From assembly GCA_937894585.1 (NCBI GenBank), contig CALBGO010000116.1:1-14620 (forward strand): a stretch of DNA of 14,620 nt, in the 5' to 3' direction. The DNA comes from an uncultured Eubacterium sp. (GTDB lineage Bacteria; Bacillota; Clostridia; Peptostreptococcales; Anaerovoracaceae). Under the pieces are notes generated by a model. It was given only the letters and a program-made list of their open reading frames with translations, did no database searches and was not told where the DNA came from. The position numbers and the translations under genes were made by a program. This document shows, piece by piece, positions 7,017 to 14,260 of the stretch (positions are counted from its first letter, which is position 1; each line of letters opens with the position of its first letter).

Positions 7017-7748
7017 TTACCGAACTATTCGGGTTTTGGTTAAGTCAGTATCTCTCTGCTGCGCAGCGGATTTTTCCGCTCCGAAAGTTTCCATCAGCAT
7101 ATCATCCAAAGATTTCTCACTGACTACCATTGTATCGCTCTTTGACGGGCGACGCACCGTCGTATCTTCGTTTTTCGGAAAAACGGAGGTAAAATCAGAT
7201 GCATTCTGTTTTTCCAAATCGGCAGCATACCCTCTGATTTCAGAAGCTTCCGCTGATTTTTCCATAGATGCCGGCATAAATTCTCTCTCAAGATCCGCAA
7301 ACAGTTCTTCGCTGGAACCCTCCAGCTGACTTAATTCTTCCTCCAGAAGCTGTCTGTAGCGCTCACGGAATCTGGCAACTTTGTGTTTCAGTTTGTCACC
7401 TTCTTCAGTCAGCTTGGAAATGTTATCTTTTGCGTCTCTCTGCAGAACCTCTGCATCCATTCTGGCATTTCTAATGATAATTTCCGCCCGCTTTTCCGCA
7501 CTTTCCGAAATATCATTCATCAGTTTTTTCGCCGATTCCAATGTGTTTAACACAGAGCTTTCAGACCGTTTATACTGACGCAGTTCATCTTCCAGACTTT
7601 TAACAGTATTCTTCATTTCTTCATTTTCAGCAAGGAGCTTCTGTAAATCAAGAATAATCAAATCCAGAAAATCATCAACTTCCACAACATTATAACCCCT
7701 TACCGATCTGGAAAAATCCTTATTCTCTATTTCGTATGGAGTAATCAT
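7017..7748 (-). CDS. divIVA: DivIVA-domain cell division / polarity protein
   Basis: A 243-residue coiled-coil protein that binds curved membrane at poles and septa and recruits partners. The N-terminal DivIVA domain is clear: TPYEIENKDFSRSVRGYNVVEVDDFLD at about 3-29 (a single continuous conserved block), followed by long coiled coils at about 30-145 with heptad spacing and a charged, low-complexity tail. The membrane-inserting F-R pair of Bacillus DivIVA (F17, R18) is V16-R17 here, so contact with lipid may be weaker or differ. ATG start with GGGAGG eight bases upstream. It follows yggT after 65 bases; the RNA-binding gene ylmH, which separates the two in Bacillus, is absent. Longer than Bacillus DivIVA (164 residues) but normal for clostridial members. 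Confidence 0.92.
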   Translation of the reverse strand: MITPYEIENKDFSRSVRGYNVVEVDDFLDLIILDLQKLLAENEEMKNTVKSLEDELRQYKRSESSVLNTLESAKKLMNDISESAEKRAEIIIRNARMDAEVLQRDAKDNISKLTEEGDKLKHKVARFRERYRQLLEEELSQLEGSSEELFADLEREFMPASMEKSAEASEIRGYAADLEKQNASDFTSVFPKNEDTTVRRPSKSDTMVVSEKSLDDMLMETFGAEKSAAQQRDTDLTKTRIVR

Positions 7749-7813
7749 TTCATCAACCTCCCGATAATCTCACTCTGATGAACCTACTTCGGTTTCGCCG
7801 GACGAATCATTTA

Positions 7814-8104
7814 TTACATCAAAACCGTTAATACAATTTTCGCCAGTACATTTGCCACAATCTCAATCAGAAAAAAGGCAATCAGCACAGAAAAATCCAA
7901 CATTCCGGTATTGATATTCAATTTATAAAGAAGCTGTCTGCATGGATTGACGATGGGCTCTGTCAATCGAATCAATACACCGTAGATTTTGCCGCTTGTG
8001 GAATAGGGGTCCCTTGCAAACCAGCTGAAAACCGCCCGCAATACAAGCATGAAAGTTAAAACCTGTGCAAACCAGTAGATTGCTCTCACTAATACAATTG
8101 CCAA
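7814..8104 (-). CDS. yggT: YggT/YlmG-family membrane protein
   Basis: A 96-residue membrane protein with two hydrophobic segments at about 8-28 and 70-94 joined by a loop holding the family's RAVFSWF and LTEPIVNPCRQLL blocks. The role is not settled; homologues sit in division clusters, and YlmG-type proteins affect nucleoid or septum organisation in some bacteria and chloroplasts. The start is a TTG at 8104: an in-frame TAA lies just upstream, and GGAGG is nine bases before it. That GGAGG is part of the last codons of sepF, and only six bases separate the sepF stop from this start, so translation is likely coupled. Confidence 0.9.
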   Translation of the reverse strand: MAIVLVRAIYWFAQVLTFMLVLRAVFSWFARDPYSTSGKIYGVLIRLTEPIVNPCRQLLYKLNINTGMLDFSVLIAFFLIEIVANVLAKIVLTVLM

Positions 8105-8110
8105 TTCAAA

Positions 8111-8608
8111 TTACCTCCAGGGACTTTTTTCCTCTGCTGCAAAATCAAAACCGGACCGCTCGTCAGAAGATGCGGAAATGCCTACATTTTCCGGAGCAAA
8201 GATAAAAATGTTATTTGCGACCTTCTGCACATTTCCGTTCAGTGCGTAAGTTGCACCGCTCATAAAATCAAAAATCTTTCTGGCAACCTCTGTTTCCAGT
8301 TTTTCAAGATTGATGATTACAGGTCTTCTGCCCTTCAGGCTATCAACCAGTTTCGGACATTCTTCAAAAGATTTCGGCTCAATCAGAATCAGCTTAAATG
8401 CACTGGTTCCCGTTACAGAGTATTTCTTTTCCGGCGCTTTGGAAGACATCACCGGTTTTCTCTCCATAACAGGAGGTTCCGAAAAAGAGTGTCTCGGTTC
8501 CTTTGCAATCTTTTCTTTTGCAGCGTTGACCTCTTCTTCCGTAATCATTTCATCATCATCCAATTCTTCAATTCCTATTACCTTCTTGATTGAATCTGCA
8601 AAGCCCAT
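8111..8608 (-). CDS. sepF: SepF, FtsZ-ring membrane anchor and septum organiser
   Basis: A 165-residue cell-division protein. The first ~13 residues (MGFADSIKKVIGI) form the short amphipathic helix that tethers SepF to membrane; an acidic, flexible linker follows to about residue 68. The globular SepF core spans about 70-145, with FKLILIEPKSFEE, RRPVIINLEKLE, ARKIFDFMSGATYALNG and FIFAPENV all recognisable. SepF polymerises into arcs and binds the FtsZ tail. ATG start with AGGAGG eight bases upstream. Located between yggS and yggT as in Bacillus ylmEFG; 91 bases without a terminator separate it from yggS. Confidence 0.95.
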   Translation of the reverse strand: MGFADSIKKVIGIEELDDDEMITEEEVNAAKEKIAKEPRHSFSEPPVMERKPVMSSKAPEKKYSVTGTSAFKLILIEPKSFEECPKLVDSLKGRRPVIINLEKLETEVARKIFDFMSGATYALNGNVQKVANNIFIFAPENVGISASSDERSGFDFAAEEKSPWR

Positions 8609-8699
8609 ATTATTATCCTCCTAAATATCTTACTTCTTATTTTTCATTTTTATAACATCGAAAATACCGTTCTGACGAATATTTCCGTATATTTCCGCT

Positions 8700-9404
8700 T
8701 TATTTTTCTTCACTTCTGTAATCGCGATGACCGAAAATCGCCGTACCGACTCTGATTAGATTGGAGCCTTCCAAAATAGCCGCTTCAAAATCGTGGCTCA
8801 TACCCATGGACAGATAACGGAAATCAATCTGCTCTGTCTTTTTCTCTGCATAACGGTCATAAATCTCCTTAACCTCTGCAAAAAATTTTCTTGCATCTTC
8901 CGGATCTTCTTCAAAAGGCGCGATACACATCAGTCCTCTGATTCTGATATTCGGACACTGCTGCGCAATATCAGAAATCAGCCGGTCGGTTTCTTCTGTA
9001 GTAATACCGAACTTGGATTCCTCTTCCGCAGAATTTACCTGAATCAGAATATCCATCGTCAAATCGTGCTGCGCAGCTCTCTTGTTGATTTCTTTGGCAA
9101 GATGCAGTGAATCCACAGAATGAATCATAGATACTTTATCAATAATATATTTAACCTTATTGGTCTGCAGGTGACCGATCAAATGCCATCTGACAGGCTT
9201 TACCCTGTCGTACTTGTCCATAATCTCCTGCACTTTATTTTCACCGATATCGGTAATTCCCGCATCGATTGCTTCGTTAATCTCGTCTGCGCTGTGCAGC
9301 TTGGTTACCGCAACCAGAAGCACATCACTGCCGTTTCTGCCGCTTTTTTCCGCAGCCTTGTCCTTCAGCTCGTTAATATATTCAATATTGGATTTGATTG
9401 ACAT
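8700..9404 (-). CDS. yggS: YggS/PLPBP-family pyridoxal phosphate homeostasis protein
   Basis: A 234-residue single-domain TIM-barrel protein that binds pyridoxal 5'-phosphate and helps balance free vitamin B6 and amino/keto acid pools; no catalysis has been firmly shown for the family. The PLP lysine is in VAVTK (Lys35 from the chosen start). GENKVQE, WHLIGHLQTNK, and SMGMSHDFEAAI with a following VGTAIFG phosphate-binding segment are all conserved. I prefer the ATG at 9404, preceded by a GGTG about eight bases upstream, to a GTG three codons earlier that overlaps this site. The upstream HlyD-like gene ends 25 bases before. Known as ylmE in Bacillus, next to sepF. Confidence 0.94.
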   Translation of the reverse strand: MSIKSNIEYINELKDKAAEKSGRNGSDVLLVAVTKLHSADEINEAIDAGITDIGENKVQEIMDKYDRVKPVRWHLIGHLQTNKVKYIIDKVSMIHSVDSLHLAKEINKRAAQHDLTMDILIQVNSAEEESKFGITTEETDRLISDIAQQCPNIRIRGLMCIAPFEEDPEDARKFFAEVKEIYDRYAEKKTEQIDFRYLSMGMSHDFEAAILEGSNLIRVGTAIFGHRDYRSEEK

Positions 9405-9429
9405 TCCAAACACCCGCTTTCTGTTAAAT

Positions 9430-10407
9430 TTATTTCGGATTTTTCAATATCTCATCATAGATTTCCACAGTCATAACCTGTTCTCCGTTTTCGTCAAAAT
9501 ACATAGTATCTGCTGCCAGGGAGAACTCTCCGTCTGTTGCGTAAATCTTGACAGGCACAAAATAATAGTCTCCGGTCTTGTTCCTTACATAAACGCCTTT
9601 CTGTCCGTCTTCTTCGGTGATGCTGTCATTTTCCAGCAACAGTCCTTTTTCATCGTAAGTGACCAGTGAAACCGGACACGCCCGCGTCTTTGTATAGTTT
9701 TCATAATAGTTTCCCACAGACAGAATTACCCGCCCGTGTTCACCGTCTTTATCCTTTGAAACACTGTAGACTTCAGCTTCCACAGAATCATCTTCAAACT
9801 CTGCGGTTACATCGTTTCCCTCTTCGTAACGGTCCAGATGTTCAACCGGTACAAAACAGACAATGTACCACTCTGTCCGGTCTACAATTCTGAAAACCGG
9901 CTCACCCTCTGCGATGTTCTTTCGCTTAAGGTCGGCAACATTATCTTCGGAAATCTTACTGTAATAACTGTAGTCTCCCTTTTCCATGGTCTTCGGCGTA
10001 AGCCTGCTCTCATAGCCGTCGGCATAATAACTGACAACTCCGCCGTCCTTTACCGTATAGGAATTGGTCGAAACCTCACTGCCGGAAAGCCTTGTTAAAA
10101 GGTCTGTAAACCGGCTGTCGATTTCACTGTCTGCGCCGCCGGATACCTCCATAATGGCAGTGCCTTTGCGAACCAGTGTTCCATTTTCAATATAACGATT
10201 TGCCCGACCGCCGCCGCCTGCCGTATATACTTTCTCGTCCCGCACCAGATAGGCTGTCGTCTCGTCAAAGACCTTCATTTCACCGTATTCAACAGTGTAC
10301 GAAGAAACCAAAGCACCTGTCACGGTCGGGATAATATAGATAATGATATACAGCACAATCAGCGCCGGTACAAATAATACAATGGGTTTCTTTTTTAATT
10401 TACTCAT
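9430..10407 (-). CDS. HlyD-like single-pass membrane protein in the division cluster
   Basis: A 325-residue protein with an N-terminal membrane anchor (hydrophobic from about 8 to 32 after a short basic stretch) and an extracytoplasmic remainder. It has the look of a HlyD/RND adaptor: a biotinyl-lipoyl-like half motif near 55-90 (LVRDEKVYTAGGGG...GTLVRKGTAI) and a barrel-like region with DRTEWYIVCFVPVEHLDRY at about 177-195. No ABC or RND transporter gene is adjacent. Similar proteins accompany yggS-sepF in other Clostridia, as I recall, so an envelope or division role is more likely than export. It starts 14 bases after the trmD stop with no recognisable Shine-Dalgarno sequence, suggesting re-initiation after trmD. 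Confidence 0.75.
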   Translation of the reverse strand: MSKLKKKPIVLFVPALIVLYIIIYIIPTVTGALVSSYTVEYGEMKVFDETTAYLVRDEKVYTAGGGGRANRYIENGTLVRKGTAIMEVSGGADSEIDSRFTDLLTRLSGSEVSTNSYTVKDGGVVSYYADGYESRLTPKTMEKGDYSYYSKISEDNVADLKRKNIAEGEPVFRIVDRTEWYIVCFVPVEHLDRYEEGNDVTAEFEDDSVEAEVYSVSKDKDGEHGRVILSVGNYYENYTKTRACPVSLVTYDEKGLLLENDSITEEDGQKGVYVRNKTGDYYFVPVKIYATDGEFSLAADTMYFDENGEQVMTVEIYDEILKNPK

Positions 10408-10421
10408 AAAAGTATTCTACA

Positions 10422-11264
10422 TCATTTTATTACTTTTTCCAATACTTTCTGTTCATCTTTTGACAAATCTCTACGGTTCTTCACAAAGACTTCAAATAAG
10501 TCGGGACGAACCTCCTTTGTCAGCCTGAGAGCCTCTTCAAACCGCCACAGATGAATCAGCTTGTGATTGCCCGAAAGCAGCACCTCCGGAACTTCCATTC
10601 CGCGAAAAGATCTCGGTTTTGTATACTGAGGATGCTCTAAAAGTCCGCTGTAAATAGACTCCTCGGTTGCAGAAGCCTCTCCGGCCAGTACGCCCGGAAT
10701 CAGTCTTGCCACAGAGTCAATCAGAACCATAGCGGGAAGCTCTCCGCCGGTCAGTACATAATCGCCGATAGAAACCTCTTCCATACCGAAATAATCCAGC
10801 ACCCGCTGATCCACTCCTTCATAGTGTCCGCACAGAATCGTAAGCTCATCTTCTGCGGAAAGCTCTTCTATCATCTTCTGATTCAGAACCTTGCCTCTCG
10901 GAGACATATAAAGCAGTCTTTGACGCCGTCTTCCGCCCTCTCCCGTATCCGAAGAATCACGGAAAGCTTCGTCTGCACGCTGCATTTCACCGCCGCGAAA
11001 GGTTTCCTCGCCGCGACAGGCACAGACTGAAGCAGGCTCTGCTCCGATATGCAAAAGAGCTTCAAATATCGGCTCAGCCAGCATCACAAGTCCCGGTCCG
11101 CCTCCGTAAGTATAATCATCTGCCTTCTTGTGCTTATCGAGACTGAAATCTCTGATATTGACAAAGTTAAATTCCAGAATTCCCTTATCGCACGCTCTTC
11201 CCAGTATACTTCCCGTAACCGCGGAAAACATCTCCGGAAATAAAGTTAATACATTGATCTTCAT
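10422..11264 (-). CDS. trmD: tRNA (guanine-37-N1)-methyltransferase, with 33-residue insertion
   Basis: TrmD uses S-adenosylmethionine to methylate G37 next to the anticodon, preventing +1 frameshifts. This copy has 280 residues instead of about 245-255. The trefoil-knot SAM-binding elements are all present: YGGGPGLVM (53-61), SPRGK (121-125), ILCGHYEGVDQR (143-154) and SIGDYVLTGGELPAM (165-179). Residues between LAEPI and SPRGK are 33 longer than in E. coli, forming a charged, Arg- and Glu-rich insert at about 75-115. By the same offset, Glu202 in ATEESI sits where E. coli has the catalytic Asp169. ATG start with GGAGG eleven bases upstream. It follows rimM after 27 bases; rplS, its usual downstream partner, is absent. 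Confidence 0.95.
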   Translation of the reverse strand: MKINVLTLFPEMFSAVTGSILGRACDKGILEFNFVNIRDFSLDKHKKADDYTYGGGPGLVMLAEPIFEALLHIGAEPASVCACRGEETFRGGEMQRADEAFRDSSDTGEGGRRRQRLLYMSPRGKVLNQKMIEELSAEDELTILCGHYEGVDQRVLDYFGMEEVSIGDYVLTGGELPAMVLIDSVARLIPGVLAGEASATEESIYSGLLEHPQYTKPRSFRGMEVPEVLLSGNHKLIHLWRFEEALRLTKEVRPDLFEVFVKNRRDLSKDEQKVLEKVIK

Positions 11265-11291
11265 TTCTTCTTTTTCCTCCGCAGAAAAGGG

Positions 11292-11792
11292 TTATTCCGC
11301 CATTCCTTCAATCAGTTTTACGGAAATGACACGATTTTCAAGGCTGACTTCTTTTATGAATTCCGACACAGCCGGAATCAGAATATCGCCGCCTTCTTCT
11401 CTTTCCACCACATAGACATCCTGCGATGAAGGCTGCAGCACATCTTTCAGGCGTCCCAGTTTCTCCCCGCTTTCCGCATCTGTTACATCCATACCGATCA
11501 GGTCTTTTATATAGAAGGTATCGCAAGGAAGCTCCTCAAGGTCATCTTCTGTAATGAACACATCCTTGTTTTTCATGGCTTCCGCTCCATTGCGGTCATC
11601 GATTCCCGCAAGTTTCAGAATCACCATTTCCTGCTGATACCTGACTTTTTCAATCTTATATTCTTTTCCGTCGCCTGCAATAATTCTGTCCAGTTTCTCA
11701 TAGCGCTCTTTCGTTCCCGCATAATTGTAAACTTTCACTTCACCGCGCAGCGCTACCGCGTTTACAATTCTTCCGATTTTAATTTTTTCCAT
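11292..11792 (-). CDS. rimM: Ribosome maturation factor RimM
   Basis: A 166-residue 30S assembly factor that binds ribosomal protein S19 and helps form the 16S head domain. The N-terminal beta-barrel starts with KIGRIVNAVALRGEVKVY (4-21), and the C-terminal PRC-barrel is marked by LIGMDVTDAESGEKLG (98-113) and DILIPAVSEFIKEV (136-149). Family-typical length. ATG start with GGGAG four to five bases upstream, slightly tight. The preceding 74 bases separating it from khpA hold a long stem-loop that may control its translation or mRNA processing. Followed by trmD. Confidence 0.95.
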   Translation of the reverse strand: MEKIKIGRIVNAVALRGEVKVYNYAGTKERYEKLDRIIAGDGKEYKIEKVRYQQEMVILKLAGIDDRNGAEAMKNKDVFITEDDLEELPCDTFYIKDLIGMDVTDAESGEKLGRLKDVLQPSSQDVYVVEREEGGDILIPAVSEFIKEVSLENRVISVKLIEGMAE

Positions 11793-11812
11793 TTTTCTCC
11801 CAATTACTACGC

Positions 11813-11851
11813 AGGCACATGAACATACCGGACAGGTAAATCCATGTGCCT
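11813..11851 (-). promoter_or_regulatory. Long stem-loop between khpA and rimM
   Basis: Perfect 9-bp arms AGGCACATG / CATGTGCCT enclose a symmetric 4x4 internal segment, a 4-bp inner stem TACC / GGTA and a 5-base loop. In the minus-strand RNA the internal segment can form G-U, A-U and U-G pairs with one mismatch, so the helix is nearly continuous for 17 pairs. No U-tract follows, arguing against a terminator. It ends about 13 bases before the rimM ribosome binding site, so translational control, a processing site or protein binding are the options. Confidence 0.6.
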
Positions 11852-11866
11852 TGATGATCAGCAGTA

Positions 11867-12106
11867 CTATTCGTTTTCAGAAACGATTTCCACTACTACT
11901 TTCTTATTCTGTTTTGTGGCGGCAGCCTTAACAACTGTCCGAAGAGCCTTGGCAATCCGGCCCTGCTTTCCGATGATTTTACCCATATCGTCGGCTGCAA
12001 CCTTTAACTGTAAAACACTGTTTCTGCCGTCGTCCGCTTCTGTCACGGATACGGCTTCCGGATGTTCCACCAGTGATTTTGCAATTGATTCAACCAATTT
12101 GGTCAT
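11867..12106 (-). CDS. khpA: KH-domain RNA-binding protein KhpA
   Basis: A 79-residue protein that is a single KH domain, with the GXXG loop in GKIIGKQGRIAKAL (42-55) and the usual EIVSENE end. KhpA partners KhpB/Jag in several Firmicutes and influences small RNAs and cell elongation or division; in Bacillus the gene is ylqC. ATG start with GGTGA six bases upstream. It begins 17 bases after the rpsP stop and, as usual, precedes rimM, but without ylqD between them. Confidence 0.94.
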   Translation of the reverse strand: MTKLVESIAKSLVEHPEAVSVTEADDGRNSVLQLKVAADDMGKIIGKQGRIAKALRTVVKAAATKQNKKVVVEIVSENE

Positions 12107-12123
12107 GTCATCTCACCGCTTTC

Positions 12124-12366
12124 TTACTCAATGATACCGGATTTCTTAAACAGGCCCTTTACAACGTCTGTAGGCTGTGCGCCGTTTCCTAACCAGTTCT
12201 TTGCCTTTTCTTCATCGATTTTAATTACCGGCGGTTCAGTCAGCGGATTGTAATAACCGATTTCTTCGATGAACTTTCCGTCTCTGGATCTGCGGGAATC
12301 AGCAACAACCACTCTATAAAAAGGCTTCTTGTGCGCACCCATTCTCTTTAATCTGATTTTTACCAT
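12124..12366 (-). CDS. rpsP: 30S ribosomal protein S16
   Basis: An 80-residue ribosomal protein needed for 30S assembly. The family signature VKIRLKRMGAHKKPFYRVVV runs from residue 2, followed by DSRRSRDGKFIEEIGYYNP (23-41) and the C-terminal GAQPTDVVKGLFKKSG. Length is typical. ATG start with AGGAGG eight bases upstream, the strongest ribosome binding site in this part of the cluster, fitting high expression. The 57 bases separating it from ffh contain neither terminator nor clear promoter. Confidence 0.98.
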   Translation of the reverse strand: MVKIRLKRMGAHKKPFYRVVVADSRRSRDGKFIEEIGYYNPLTEPPVIKIDEEKAKNWLGNGAQPTDVVKGLFKKSGIIE

Positions 12367-12423
12367 TTTTTCTTCCTCCTCTGAATATGATTTGTTTGTG
12401 ACTTTCTTATTAAAAAATATATT

Positions 12424-13764
12424 TTAGAATAAACCTCTGAACATCTTGTTTCTCCGCATCGCTTTCGGATTGGAGAACTTCTTAATCATTTTTTTCGTAT
12501 CTTCATAACGCTTAATCAGGTTGTTGATTTTGCTCACCGGCTGTCCGCAGCCTGCCGCAATTCTCTTTCTTCTGCTGGCGTTCAGAAGATTCGGATTCCG
12601 TCTCTCTTCAATCGTCATAGACTGAATGATTGCTTCCATCTGACGAAATTCCTTCTCTGCCTCTTCAAGATCCACATCTTTCATCTGCGCGGAGTTCATT
12701 CCCGGAAGCATATTCATAATCTTTCCGAGACCGCCCATATTCTTGACCTGTCCCATCTGATCCAGAAAATCTTCCAGTGTAAACTGATTCTTCTTAAGGC
12801 GCTCTTCCAGCTTTTCGGCTTTCTCCTGGTCAAAAGCAGCCTCAGCCTTCTCTATCAGCGACAGCATATCGCCCATACCCAAGATTCTGCTTGCCATTCT
12901 CTCCGGATGGAAAGGCTCCAGTGCATCGAACTTTTCGCCCACACCCATAAATTTAATCGGCTTGCCTGTAACCTTTTTTGCGGAAAGAGCCGCACCGCCT
13001 CTGGAATCGCCGTCCATTTTCGTCATAACAATTCCGTCGACACCCAGCTTTTCGTTGAAGCCTTCAGCCACATTGACAGCATCCTGACCGGTCAGCGCAT
13101 CGACAACCAGCAGAATCTCATGCGGTTTAACTTCCCCTTTAATTTCCACCAGTTCGTCCATCAGAGCCTCGTCAATCTGAAGCCGTCCCGCCGTATCGAC
13201 GATGAGCACATCGAAACCCTTCTTCTCAGCTTCTTTTTTTGCGGCAAGGGCAATTTCCGCAGGATTTCTGCTGTCCCGCATAGTGAAAACCGGTGTATTC
13301 ACAGACTTACCCACAACTTCCAGCTGATCGATGGCGGCCGGTCTGTAAATATCACAGGCACAGAGCATCGGTTTCTTTCCGTGCTGTTTCAGATAATTCG
13401 CCAGCTTACCGCAGGTTGTGGTCTTACCTGTACCCTGCAGTCCCACCATCATCAGAGTGGTAAAGCCCGACGGGGAATAAGTCAGTTTACTGCCCGTACC
13501 GCCCATCAGCTCCACAAGCTCCTGATTGACAATCTTGATAATCTGCTGCGCCGGCGTCAGACTTTCCAGCACCTCTGCCCCGAGACACTTTTCCTTGACA
13601 TCGCTGACGAAACCTTTTACAACCTTGAAATTGACATCCGCCTCCAAAAGAGCCAGCTTAACCTCTCTCATAGCCTCATTGATGTCCGCCTCGGTCAGCA
13701 CACCTTTGCCCTTCAGTTTCTTGAATGCGCTCTGTAATTTATCTGATAAACTTTCAAATGCCAT
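12424..13764 (-). CDS. ffh: Signal recognition particle GTPase Ffh (SRP54)
   Basis: A 446-residue protein that binds signal sequences and 4.5S/6S RNA and, with FtsY, delivers ribosomes to the membrane. The N domain covers about 1-95, then the G domain with GLQGTGKTT (108-116), DIYRPAAIDQL (138-148), VDTAGRLQID (189-198) and TKMDGDSRGG (248-257). The methionine-rich M domain begins near 297 (GMGDMLSLIE) and carries the RNA-binding segment SRRKRIAAGCG (397-407). Full length with all GTPase motifs. ATG start with AAGGAAG seven bases upstream; 44 bases after ylxM. The gene for its receptor FtsY is not in the window. Confidence 0.98.
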   Translation of the reverse strand: MAFESLSDKLQSAFKKLKGKGVLTEADINEAMREVKLALLEADVNFKVVKGFVSDVKEKCLGAEVLESLTPAQQIIKIVNQELVELMGGTGSKLTYSPSGFTTLMMVGLQGTGKTTTCGKLANYLKQHGKKPMLCACDIYRPAAIDQLEVVGKSVNTPVFTMRDSRNPAEIALAAKKEAEKKGFDVLIVDTAGRLQIDEALMDELVEIKGEVKPHEILLVVDALTGQDAVNVAEGFNEKLGVDGIVMTKMDGDSRGGAALSAKKVTGKPIKFMGVGEKFDALEPFHPERMASRILGMGDMLSLIEKAEAAFDQEKAEKLEERLKKNQFTLEDFLDQMGQVKNMGGLGKIMNMLPGMNSAQMKDVDLEEAEKEFRQMEAIIQSMTIEERRNPNLLNASRRKRIAAGCGQPVSKINNLIKRYEDTKKMIKKFSNPKAMRRNKMFRGLF

Positions 13765-13808
13765 AAGTTATCTTCCTTTTTATGTTACTCTTATGTTTTA
13801 AGCTGCAC

Positions 13809-14168
13809 TTATGCCTCTTCCAGACTGTTGATGACAGCCTTGATTTCTTTAAGGCTCATCACAAGCTCACTGTTCTTTGCATATCTTTCCGCCAGGCCGT
13901 CTATCATATCGTCAATGCGGGCGATTACCTGTCCCGTTTCCATAAACTTTGCCACCAGCCCCAGCTTTTCTTCGTATTCTGCAAGAGATTTCTCCGCCGA
14001 TTTCAGAGAATCATGAACCGCAGCTCTGGAAATTCCGAATTCCTCTGCTATTTCGGCAAGAGAAAGATTCTCCTCGTGATACAGTTCCATAACCTGCTGC
14101 TTTCTCCTTGTGAGAAGCTGTCCGTAAAAGTCGTACAAAAGGCTTGCTTCTGTAATTTTATCTATCAT
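13809..14168 (-). CDS. ylxM: YlxM, helix-turn-helix SRP-associated protein
   Basis: A 119-residue all-helical protein of the UPF0122/YlxM family. The helix-turn-helix resembles sigma-factor region 4: LTRRKQQVMELYHEENLSLA leads into EIAEEFGISRAAVHDSLKSAEKSL (39-62). In streptococci YlxM associates with SRP and modulates its GTPase activity; a DNA-binding role is also conceivable. ATG start with GGGAG six bases upstream. It is the first gene of the long cluster and is directly preceded by a strong promoter and a leader of about 57 bases with two perfect hairpins, which would place the whole run under this control point. Confidence 0.93.
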   Translation of the reverse strand: MIDKITEASLLYDFYGQLLTRRKQQVMELYHEENLSLAEIAEEFGISRAAVHDSLKSAEKSLAEYEEKLGLVAKFMETGQVIARIDDMIDGLAERYAKNSELVMSLKEIKAVINSLEEA

Positions 14169-14182
14169 GGTTCTCCCTTCAC

Positions 14183-14224
14183 CTCTGTGCTTTGAACAGA
14201 GATGTTAAGTAAAACAACTTAACA
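14183..14224 (-). promoter_or_regulatory. Double-hairpin 5' leader of the ylxM-ffh cluster
   Basis: Two perfect inverted repeats lie side by side in the untranslated leader. The first has 8-bp arms TGTTAAGT / ACTTAACA with a 6-base loop (14203-14224) and begins right at the expected transcript start. The second has 6-bp arms CTCTGT / ACAGAG with a 7-base loop (14183-14201). No T-run follows either. They may stabilise the mRNA, or the first may be an operator. Confidence 0.55.
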
Positions 14225-14231
14225 CTCAATG

Positions 14232-14260
14232 AGTTTAACACAGCGGAAAGCTTCTGTCAA
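14232..14260 (-). promoter_or_regulatory. Strong sigma-A promoter upstream of ylxM
   Basis: On the minus strand a consensus TTGACA (complement of 14255-14260) and TAAACT (complement of 14232-14237) are separated by exactly 17 bases. Transcription should start near 14225, about 57 bases before the ylxM ATG. The -35 box lies in one arm of a perfect 9-bp inverted repeat with a TTTT spacer (14255-14276), so a second TTGACA faces the opposite way. Confidence 0.8.

Noticed and set aside
7781..7806. Two 4-bp hairpins between yggT and divIVA
   Set aside because: Stems this short arise easily by chance and show no T-run or placement relative to the divIVA ribosome binding site.
12907..13737. 276-codon plus-strand open frame
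   Set aside because: It is antisense to the ffh GTPase domain, with no start signals and no recognisable motif.
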